Part shown: positions 15,297 to 22,272 of the stretch, one piece after another
Layout of the letters: the number at the start of each line of letters is the position of its first letter
Numbering within the stretch: position 1 is the first letter of the stretch
Assembly (NCBI GenBank): GCA_964409985.1
Contig: CAYPEZ010000004.1
Span: 1-35,181, forward strand
From: CAYPEZ01 sp964409985
GTDB lineage: Bacteria; Patescibacteriota; Minisyncoccia; Phycocordibacterales; UBA6899
DNA length: 35,181 nucleotides
Direction of reading: 5' to 3'
Program-made: the position numbers and the translations under genes
Notes under the pieces: generated by a model
What the model was told of the DNA's origin: nothing
Databases searched by the model: none
Seen by the model: the letters and a program-made list of their open reading frames with translations, nothing else

Positions 15297-17846
15297 TTAT
15301 GTGTTGACGTTCTTGAGGTTACGAATTTCCTCAGCTAAAGTATTTCTTCGTTGAATGTCAGTATAGCTGGAGGAGCGTTGGAGATCAGCATACTCCTTCT
15401 CAAGATCAGCAATCTTCTGAGTTCTTTCTTTCTGTTCAGTTTCCGTTTGTGCTTTTTTTTGTTTTTCCGTTTGTCGATTTTGCCTTAAGTTTGCGGCAGA
15501 AGCTTTCGCACCTTCCTCAAGTTTCCTAAGCGCATCAGGAGAAACCATTGATCCAAGATCTTCTTTAAGCCGTTCATAATCCCTCTCCCTTGCTTCAAGT
15601 CGCTCACGGAGTTTAGCAAGTTCTGCACGGTCTCCTTTAGGATCCTGTTCGTTTTCACGGATGAGTTCTTCAAGCTCATTAACGGCGACAACAGACTTCG
15701 AGAAGCGTGAGCTTTTTGAATCATATAGACGTGTCCGCACAACATCGCTTTCCGCAACCTGATACCCAAAGTGATTCTTCTGTCCTTCAGGGCTTGCAAG
15801 ATATTCTTTTCCTTTATTATTCTCTGACTTTTGGATATTCTCATTGAGATTCTTCAAGATGTCTTGGTTTTGATATTTTCCATCTAGCCACTGCTTGTGG
15901 ATTTCACTCAGCACGTTTCTGTCAACAGTCTCAGCGAAGCCCTGTGAGGTAAGAATTTTTTCGCTGAAGCCAGCAATCGCACTTGGTCTGACTTGCTGTG
16001 ATGTTTTCTGAATGGTTGTCTTTGACTCTTGGATCGCTTTTTCAATAGTCTCAATGTCTGCTTTGAAGGTCTGTGTCATCGTCTCGTCCTCATTTCGAAT
16101 GGCTTCAGCAAGCTGCTTCCTCTTTTCGTCGAGTGTTGCCATTTGTTTGTCGAGATTACCAATCTCTTTTTCGAGGGACTTTTCTGTTTCTTTCTCGCGG
16201 ACCTTTCTGTTGATTTCTGTTCGAGCTGTTTGAGCGTCTTTGGATTTCAAATTGTCATAATTACTCTTCCCATCCCATGCCGTTCCCATATTATTCTTGA
16301 GGTAGTTTGCTTGCGCCGCAGGGTTGTCAGGAAAGAGTTCTTTTGCCCGCGCCACGTATTGCTCTTCCTTCGCTTTGGTGATCCCTCCTTTGTTTAAGAG
16401 TGTGTGTGAGAGAGAGTCTTCGATACCCCCCGACTTTTTAAATCCTCCCTCGCCACGAGTGAGGATACCAGGAACCTCTGCGTCTAGTTTCGAAATCGCT
16501 TTTGCGCCGTATTTACTTTGTGCAATATCCCATGATCCCTTTGCACCCTTCTCATATGCGCTAAGACGCATACGTGCAAAAGCTCCCCGCACGCCGCTTT
16601 CTTGGGCAGCGTCCTTCAACTTTTGATTGTCAGCACGCCATGCAGCAGTACGTCCGAGAACTTGTCGCCCTGCGAGTCCAATAGCCCCCGTACCGACACC
16701 AATTGCCGCACCGGTGACAATCTTTGTCCCCCAGTCGGCAAGCTTTGCCCCACTAGAGCTTGCCATTTCAAAGGCGAGTTCTGTTCCAGCGTACAAGAGC
16801 CCTATCACAAGGACAAAGTCCATAATGCTGGTATTGGGAGAGAGAAAGTTTGGAGATGCGATGATTTGGAAGATGAGATAAATAATAATCATGTAAAAAG
16901 GAGCCAAGAGGGTGTAGCTCGTCAGTTTTTTCCACCACTCATCAATAAAGTGTGAGGCTCTCCCGCTTGGAAATGCGTATGAGAGAAACGCAAGAGGAGA
17001 AAACATAATAAGGAACGCAAAGGCGATCATTCGGGAGATAAAATAGAAGGCCCCTTTGATGAAGATCGCTCCCGCCGCAATGTACATAATCCCTGTCATA
17101 AAAAAGAGCATCATGACCTGTTTGTTCCCAAGCTCTGCGCCCGTAGGGGTTGTTGCCAGACGGTTGATGTCCATGGCGTCCATGAATCGGTCAGCAATAG
17201 AACAGGGAGCCTGGGCACCGGGTTTTGAACACTGCGCTCCCCCAGTACGAGGTGTTGGGCTTTCAAGAATTTTATTGTAGAAGCCTATGGCAACAATATT
17301 TCCCGCATCGATAATCACCTTGGTGAAAAACGCACTAAAGTTAATGAGCAGAGCGACAACAATGACGCGTACGAGCATTTGCTTGGTGCTGTGATTCCCA
17401 AGTTGAAGGATGGTCTGGATGGCGATATAGAGAATGATGAAGATAAAGAAGAGGTTCGCAAAATCCCGCATGACTTCCCACCCGATTTGGATACCCCCAA
17501 ACCGCTGATCAAGAGGCTCGAAGGAATAGGTAATTGCTGTCGAGAGGCACCATGATCCAAATGCAAGGAACAGGCTCGCAACAAAGCGAAAAAGCTGCCC
17601 GATGTATTTGGGAATTGCCCACAGAAGGTTGTTCACCCAAGCAGCTGCTCCACTAAAGATTCCACTAAACCAAGAACTTTGCTGAGTATCATCTTGGATA
17701 TCGGCCCCAACGAATCCATTCGAGACCAAATCAACTGGTGATGACTGCGCATGTGCTGTTGGGACACCAACGGACGCAAAAAAACTCCCACTCACAACAA
17801 AGATGAGGGTCCAGATGAGAAAAAGTTTTTTTATCGTGGAGATCAT
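15297..17846 (-). CDS. VirB6/TrbL-like polytopic membrane protein with long coiled-coil tail
   Basis: The 849-residue protein has a signal-like segment ending at AHA-Q (about 34). Hydrophobic helices follow at about 75-105, 128-148, 157-180, 244-296 (two segments), 313-333 and 344-366. A Gly-rich turn and a long charged, mostly cytoplasmic tail (about 400-849) contain strong coiled-coil stretches (KETEKSLEKEIGNLDKQMAT and a second near the C-terminus). This layout fits VirB6/TrbL-type inner-membrane channel components. The start is 14 nt after the secreted protein gene's stop. The tail is much longer than in typical VirB6. Confidence 0.7.
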   Translation of the reverse strand: MISTIKKLFLIWTLIFVVSGSFFASVGVPTAHAQSSPVDLVSNGFVGADIQDDTQQSSWFSGIFSGAAAWVNNLLWAIPKYIGQLFRFVASLFLAFGSWCLSTAITYSFEPLDQRFGGIQIGWEVMRDFANLFFIFIILYIAIQTILQLGNHSTKQMLVRVIVVALLINFSAFFTKVIIDAGNIVAIGFYNKILESPTPRTGGAQCSKPGAQAPCSIADRFMDAMDINRLATTPTGAELGNKQVMMLFFMTGIMYIAAGAIFIKGAFYFISRMIAFAFLIMFSPLAFLSYAFPSGRASHFIDEWWKKLTSYTLLAPFYMIIIYLIFQIIASPNFLSPNTSIMDFVLVIGLLYAGTELAFEMASSSGAKLADWGTKIVTGAAIGVGTGAIGLAGRQVLGRTAAWRADNQKLKDAAQESGVRGAFARMRLSAYEKGAKGSWDIAQSKYGAKAISKLDAEVPGILTRGEGGFKKSGGIEDSLSHTLLNKGGITKAKEEQYVARAKELFPDNPAAQANYLKNNMGTAWDGKSNYDNLKSKDAQTARTEINRKVREKETEKSLEKEIGNLDKQMATLDEKRKQLAEAIRNEDETMTQTFKADIETIEKAIQESKTTIQKTSQQVRPSAIAGFSEKILTSQGFAETVDRNVLSEIHKQWLDGKYQNQDILKNLNENIQKSENNKGKEYLASPEGQKNHFGYQVAESDVVRTRLYDSKSSRFSKSVVAVNELEELIRENEQDPKGDRAELAKLRERLEARERDYERLKEDLGSMVSPDALRKLEEGAKASAANLRQNRQTEKQKKAQTETEQKERTQKIADLEKEYADLQRSSSYTDIQRRNTLAEEIRNLKNVNT

Positions 17847-17860
17847 TGAGGGTTATGCTA

Positions 17861-18757
17861 TCACAAGCCGTTGTCTAGAAGTTCATTGGTTAGTCGCATC
17901 ACAATACCGCTAAAAATCGCTTCCGCCAGTTCGTCCTGACCTGACAATTCTTCAAGAGAATGCCCAAAGACTTTTGACACAGCGTTAGATACATTTGAGG
18001 AAGAGATTTTGATTTCGTATCGTGCACATCCCCCACTTGGAGTTCGTTGTACACAGTATTTATTTGGCAGCATGCCTCCATACGACAAGAATTTTTCTTG
18101 CTCTAGTGCTTGTTGCTGCATACGTTGTTGTTGCGCAGCAACGACATCTGGAGCGAGAATGGGGTCGTCCGATGATCGTGCAGACATTTTAAGAATTGGA
18201 CCAAGTCCTCCTTCGGTCACAAAGCCTCCTGGTTGAAAATAATTTTCAATGACCCCACTTGTCACCGCTTCCTGAAGCTTACATTCGGTAATGCGTCTGA
18301 GTCCGGCGTCTGTTTGGTCGATGTCTTCTGCTGAGTCAATTCCACCGAGCGCTACTTTGATGCGTACGTCTGCTTGAAATGGAGTACACACGTCATTGAT
18401 GATGTTGTTGAGTCGGTCGGTGAATACATTGCTTTCATTCATGACGGTATTCAACGCAAAATCTCTTGGGTTTTGGATGAATGATGGCTGGCCATCAAAT
18501 CCGTTGCGCGCCCAATTGAGAATGCTTTGTTTCAGACGGTCTTGGATGCCGATCGAGATGGCTTTTTGGGCTGGATCAAGAACGTATTCCTTGATCCATT
18601 GTTGGTTCCCAAAAAACGTTTGCTGGACACTGTTGACGGCCGAGATGGTGTTCTGCACGAGGTTTGCCGCATCCACCCAAGCTGATGCTCGAAAAGGAGA
18701 AACAAGAAAGATTCCTGTCAAAACACATACCGAAATCTGACGTAAAGAATAATGCAT
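17861..18757 (-). CDS. Secreted protein of the T4SS-like locus, unknown family
   Basis: The 298-residue protein has a clear signal peptide (LRQISVCVLTGIFLVSPFRASAW, cleavage after ASA at about 26) and no further TM helix. The mature part is mostly helical, with four conserved-looking Cys (about 123, 158, 235, 244), a 'QQQRMQQQALEQEKFLS' stretch at about 209-225, and a C-terminal helix. Its place between a membrane-anchored and a VirB6-like gene suggests a periplasmic or surface subunit, perhaps filling the role of VirB5, but there is no sequence proof of that. It starts 36 nt after the upstream stop, with a weak CCCC/GGGG hairpin between. Confidence 0.6.
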   Translation of the reverse strand: MHYSLRQISVCVLTGIFLVSPFRASAWVDAANLVQNTISAVNSVQQTFFGNQQWIKEYVLDPAQKAISIGIQDRLKQSILNWARNGFDGQPSFIQNPRDFALNTVMNESNVFTDRLNNIINDVCTPFQADVRIKVALGGIDSAEDIDQTDAGLRRITECKLQEAVTSGVIENYFQPGGFVTEGGLGPILKMSARSSDDPILAPDVVAAQQQRMQQQALEQEKFLSYGGMLPNKYCVQRTPSGGCARYEIKISSSNVSNAVSKVFGHSLEELSGQDELAEAIFSGIVMRLTNELLDNGL

Positions 18758-18793
18758 AAGTAATGTATCAAACGACCAATAATAAACCCCGAA

Positions 18794-19789
18794 TTATGGG
18801 GAACGACCTTCTAGTAATTTTACGGCAGCATCAGCATCAGTCCAAGGAATCGTCTGAAGCATAGGAGACGAAAAGAGTGTTTCTATGGTTTTTCCCATGG
18901 TCTCGGTTCTGGTCTGGAATTCTTGTAACAACAGAAGGTCTTCAATGGGGTTCACGACAGAGGTATTCCCAACACGATCCAAGATAAACACATTATCTGC
19001 AAGCGTGTTGATGAGAGTGAGATGGTGTTTTGCAAGCTCCGCCGGAGGTGTCAGGGGGAGAAGTTTTTGTATAAGAGCTTTTTCACGACTTGTCTCTCGT
19101 TGTGCCAAGGGAAGTCTTTGATTCACCTCAGGAGAAGTCCAAAGAAGTAAGAGCTCCTCTTTCGATAGTTGTTCGGTATCTGTAAGTGCGATTGTTGCGA
19201 GACCATTAAAATAGGCGCGGTACACCTCGGGTGTATCTACTGGACTCACACGGATATCATTGACGGAATACTGTGTGGTGATCTGGGGCATTCGCTTTCG
19301 TGCTTTCAGAACAAGCGAGTCAATGAGGAGGCCAATATTTTCATCACTGAGTTCGCCGCTCTGTTCAAGTGCTGCTGCTCCGGAAAAGAGGTCTCGACCA
19401 ATGATGTCTGTCGTCGTCAGCGTTGGGTCGTCATCATAATATGGCGATCGTGTGCTTGTTGCGGTCGCGGCATATTCTTTTCTATCATTCGGGCCCTTTG
19501 TTCTTGGGTCTCGTCCAATCCGCACTTCTTCTCCATCGGGAGTTCCATCTCCGTCGCTATCTGCGTTATTTGGGTCCGTTTTCCAAAGTTCTTCTTGCCA
19601 TGTCTCAAGCCCATCTGAATCAAGGTCTTGGTGTATGCCTGCTGGAACAACATCAGCAACCGAAACATCGTTCCGAAGATAGGTGTTCGGGGTATATGTG
19701 GAAAAAAATGCGGCGGCAACAATACACAACGCGATAAAGATACTTATCGCGACACGAGGACTCTGAAATATGCCTCTTTCATCTTCCAT
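18794..19789 (-). CDS. Membrane-anchored TSP3 (calcium-binding) repeat protein, first gene of the T4SS-like locus
   Basis: The 331-residue protein has a short acidic N-terminus, one TM helix (about 13-33), and then Asp-rich repeats typical of thrombospondin type 3/EF-hand-like motifs: DLDSDGLETWQEEL (about 55-68) and NNADSDGDGTPDGEEV (about 74-89). Such repeats bind Ca2+ and act as stiff spacers in exported proteins. The rest is helical and unassigned. As the first gene of the minus-strand operon it follows a leader with a strong hairpin (19822-19857). The ATG at 19789 has no SD directly upstream. Confidence 0.65.
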   Translation of the reverse strand: MEDERGIFQSPRVAISIFIALCIVAAAFFSTYTPNTYLRNDVSVADVVPAGIHQDLDSDGLETWQEELWKTDPNNADSDGDGTPDGEEVRIGRDPRTKGPNDRKEYAATATSTRSPYYDDDPTLTTTDIIGRDLFSGAAALEQSGELSDENIGLLIDSLVLKARKRMPQITTQYSVNDIRVSPVDTPEVYRAYFNGLATIALTDTEQLSKEELLLLWTSPEVNQRLPLAQRETSREKALIQKLLPLTPPAELAKHHLTLINTLADNVFILDRVGNTSVVNPIEDLLLLQEFQTRTETMGKTIETLFSSPMLQTIPWTDADAAVKLLEGRSP

Positions 19790-19821
19790 ATCAACAAGAG
19801 AGGGATATACTCCCCCACGAA

Positions 19822-19857
19822 ATCTCGAGCAAGGAGTACTCCTCCTTACCTTGAGAT
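19822..19857 (-). promoter_or_regulatory. 5'-leader hairpin of the T4SS-like operon, with SD and possible leader peptide
   Basis: ATCTCGAG (19822-19829) pairs with CTTGAGAT (19850-19857) and AAGGAG (19831-19836) with CTCCTT (19842-19847), leaving a 5-nt loop and a small internal loop. On the minus strand a -10-like TATACT at 19869-19864 would place +1 at about 19857, so the RNA would begin with this hairpin. The hairpin contains a perfect AAGGAGG (19847-19841), 8 nt before a TTG codon at 19832 that opens a 13-residue frame ending with TGA at 19793-19791, one base before the operon's first ATG. Confidence 0.5.
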
Positions 19858-19972
19858 ATATAGAGTATAGCGCCTTTATGTATATTTGAGTGGATATATT
19901 GAAAAATGTTGTGGATATGCGCCAAGGTCTTTTGCACTCCTTTCACAAGGTGTTCTACGGGTACTTTGAGTG

Positions 19973-19978
19973 TACAAT
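19973..19978 (+). promoter_or_regulatory. -10 element of the spermidine-synthase-like gene
   Basis: TACAAT ends 7 nt before the ATG at 19986 with no SD between, predicting a leaderless transcript. It is divergent from the T4SS-like operon promoter about 100 bp away. TGTGGATAT, a DnaA-box-like site, lies at about 19910-19918. Confidence 0.45.
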
Positions 19979-19985
19979 GACACAC

Positions 19986-21485
19986 ATGAATATACTCCAA
20001 GCATCTACCCTGTCATTTGTTGTCGGTGCTCTTGTGATGATTCTTGAAATTACAGCTGCACGCCTTGTTGCCCCACTGCTTGGGAGCACACTCTATACAT
20101 GGTCAGCAATTATGGGAACGGTCCTTGCGGGGTTATCGGCCGGTGCATATGTTGGGGGGAGGATGATTGACCAAAACCCATCCCTGACAACCTTATATCG
20201 TGCGTGTGTTGGTTCAGGTGCGTCAGTTTTTGTGTTGCCAATCCTTGCTCAAGGAGTAAAAACCCTTGTTTTACATCCTATGCCCACCCCACTCCTCACT
20301 CTCCTCGTGACGATGCTGCTCTTTTTTATTCCATCAGGGTTCTTGGGGTCTATACAACCCATGATTCTCAGGCTTTCTATCTCTACGACTGATATTCTTG
20401 GAAAATCTTATGGTGGGCTATCTGCTTTTTGGTCCATAGGGGGTATTGTTGGGGCTCTGTGCACAGGATACGGACTCGTCCCGTTTTTTGGGACGGAAAA
20501 AATCATCTATGGAATTTCCGTCGTTCTGTTTATGTCAGGATGGATCCTTGGACGAAAGCACGTCGCCTTGCTCGGCACAATAGTCGCTTCCCTATGCCTT
20601 TTGATGGTATCGCCAGCATATGGTCCACGGGTGTTGTACGCAAAAGAAACTCCGTATTATCTTTCGGTAGTCGCACAAGCCAACCTCGTCCATTTTGGCG
20701 AAAGCAAGATTCTTTTTCTTGATATGGGCTCACACAGTGTGGTGCGCGGCACATCAACCGCACCGCTATATACAGATATCACGCGTTTGTTTACTCAAGC
20801 TCTTCCAGAATCTTCCCAGACACTTTTCCTTGGTGGGGGTGCGTATGTTATGCCAAGTGATCTTGCGCGCACTCCTGGCACTTCTGTCACAGTATACGAG
20901 CTTGATCCTGAGGTTCCGTCCATTGCGAAGCAATATTTTTCACCGGATCCTCGCATCAATACTCTGATTGGTGACGCGCGAGTGTTGCTGCGTAGAGATG
21001 CTCATCAGTACGACCTCATTGTTGGTGATTCATTTCAATCGTTCCTCAGTATCCCGTGGCACTTATTAACGAAAGAATTTCATGATGAAATTGCTGAGCA
21101 TCTTACTCCAAAAGGGGTGTATGCGGTGAACATTGTTTCTGCTGTTGAAGGTGATAAGAGCATTCTTTTTCGCAGTGTGGTGCGCACACTTCAAGAGACG
21201 TTTCCGTATCTGACTGCATATCATTTTGGTGGAGATGCAAAGACGCAGCAAAATATTATGATCCTTGCGTCTCGACAGTCTCTTGATGAGTGGATTGAAC
21301 TCGGGAAAGACACTCAGATCCTTCCGGGAAAAAGTTTGGTTGAAGCATACCGTATCAAGAATATGCCCAGTCAGGATGGGGTGATGTTGACGGATAGTTA
21401 TGCGCCAACGGATACACTGCTGTCCTCGATGATTGGTGGCACACTTCGGCAATCAATCTTGATGTATCAGCAGTTTACTCGCTAA
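19986..21485 (+). CDS. Polytopic membrane protein fused to a spermidine-synthase-like methyltransferase fold
   Basis: The 499-residue protein has an N-terminal half with about seven TM helices (10-220), beginning MNILQASTLSFVVGALVM and containing 'GLSAFWSIGGIVGALCTGYG'. The C-terminal half has a SAM/dcSAM-type Rossmann fold: motif I TLFLGGGAYVMP, then VYELDPEV, then YDLIVGDSF. The catalytic 'D-x-[ST]-D-P' stretch of true spermidine synthases is not present, so polyamine synthesis is unlikely. Related fusions in many bacteria are annotated as membrane spermidine synthase-like proteins of unknown substrate. ATG 19986 is chosen because the -10 TACAAT lies 7 nt upstream; another ATG at 19977 would overlap the -10. 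The 3' end overlaps rsmA by 33 bp, tail to tail. Confidence 0.75.
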   Translation: MNILQASTLSFVVGALVMILEITAARLVAPLLGSTLYTWSAIMGTVLAGLSAGAYVGGRMIDQNPSLTTLYRACVGSGASVFVLPILAQGVKTLVLHPMPTPLLTLLVTMLLFFIPSGFLGSIQPMILRLSISTTDILGKSYGGLSAFWSIGGIVGALCTGYGLVPFFGTEKIIYGISVVLFMSGWILGRKHVALLGTIVASLCLLMVSPAYGPRVLYAKETPYYLSVVAQANLVHFGESKILFLDMGSHSVVRGTSTAPLYTDITRLFTQALPESSQTLFLGGGAYVMPSDLARTPGTSVTVYELDPEVPSIAKQYFSPDPRINTLIGDARVLLRRDAHQYDLIVGDSFQSFLSIPWHLLTKEFHDEIAEHLTPKGVYAVNIVSAVEGDKSILFRSVVRTLQETFPYLTAYHFGGDAKTQQNIMILASRQSLDEWIELGKDTQILPGKSLVEAYRIKNMPSQDGVMLTDSYAPTDTLLSSMIGGTLRQSILMYQQFTR

Positions 21486-22271
21486 ACATTTGGTCAACCG
21501 CATCCAATCATCTGGATTCAGGGTTTCTGGCCGTGTTCCGGGATCGATCCCTGCTTGAGAGAGCAAGACGTACATCTCTTCCTTTGCATGGAGTGTTGAG
21601 AGTGTATTAAGAATCGTCTTTCTTTTTGAGCGAAAACCTGTTTTGACAATGTGAAAAAATATCTTTCGTTCCGCGTCATTCTCAAATGGGTCACGAATAT
21701 GTTGTATGTGAAGAATGGCTGAATCAACAGTTGGTGGCGGAACAAATGAGCCACGTGGGACCGAGGAAATAATTTTTGGAGATCCATATATTTTCACAGC
21801 AATCGACCCAACGCTTTCTTTGTGGTCACGCGCGACAATATCTTCCGCGACCTCTTTTTGAACGAGAATCACTATGTCTGCTGGACGAATCTTTGCGTCG
21901 AGAAATGTTCGTAAAATCAAACCAGTAATGTAGTAGGGAATATTTGCGATGAGAACCCATCGGGGTGGCAATATATTCGCAAGTGTTTCGAGCATGCTCT
22001 CCCCTACAACATCTCCATGGATGAGTGTGAGTTTCTTGTTTCTGATCTCTGTCTCAAACATGTTGGAAAGGATTGGGATGAGTCGATCATCCTTTTCGAC
22101 AGCAACGATATGGGCCCCAGTTGCAAGAAGTTTGCGAGTGAGCACCCCCTCTCCTGGGCCAATTTCGAGCACGGTATGGTGTTGGTCCAACACAACAGCG
22201 TTTGCCATGTCAGAAAGGGCACGTTCGTTCCTTAAGAAATGCTGCCCAAGAGATTTTTTAGTTGGGAACAT
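21453..22271 (-). CDS. rsmA: 16S rRNA (adenine1518-N6/adenine1519-N6)-dimethyltransferase
   Basis: The 272-residue enzyme dimethylates two adjacent adenines in the 3'-terminal hairpin of 16S rRNA using SAM. It starts MFPTKKSLGQHFLRNE, the family N-terminus. Motif I is VLEIGPGEGVLT, the acidic loop VEKDDR, then IHGDV, the catalytic NIPYY motif in LIANIPYYITGLILR, and FVPPPTVDSAIL. The ATG at 22271 lies one base after the uvrD stop (TAA 22275-22273), so it is coupled to uvrD. The frame is open further upstream inside uvrD, but the family N-terminus fixes the start. Confidence 0.95.
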   Translation of the reverse strand: MFPTKKSLGQHFLRNERALSDMANAVVLDQHHTVLEIGPGEGVLTRKLLATGAHIVAVEKDDRLIPILSNMFETEIRNKKLTLIHGDVVGESMLETLANILPPRWVLIANIPYYITGLILRTFLDAKIRPADIVILVQKEVAEDIVARDHKESVGSIAVKIYGSPKIISSVPRGSFVPPPTVDSAILHIQHIRDPFENDAERKIFFHIVKTGFRSKRKTILNTLSTLHAKEEMYVLLSQAGIDPGTRPETLNPDDWMRLTKCLASKLLIHQD

Positions 22272-22272
22272 G

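Noticed and set aside
18758..18793. Terminator between the first two genes of the T4SS-like locus
   Set aside because: The CCCC/GGGG stem is only 4 bp with the stop codon in the loop and a mixed T/A tail; too weak to claim.
8021..19857. Integrative conjugative element with attachment sites
   Set aside because: No relaxase, integrase, flanking direct repeats or tRNA were seen; the Xer gene at 32477 is distant and of housekeeping type.
19910..19918. DnaA box TGTGGATAT near the T4SS operon promoter as part of an origin
   Set aside because: A single site with one mismatch 14 kb from dnaA; expected by chance in AT-rich intergenic DNA.
19791..20000. 69-codon minus-strand frame between the divergent T4SS and spermidine-synthase-like genes
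   Set aside because: Its 5' part is antisense to a gene start and crosses the promoters; only the last 13 codons with their own SD are considered as a leader peptide.
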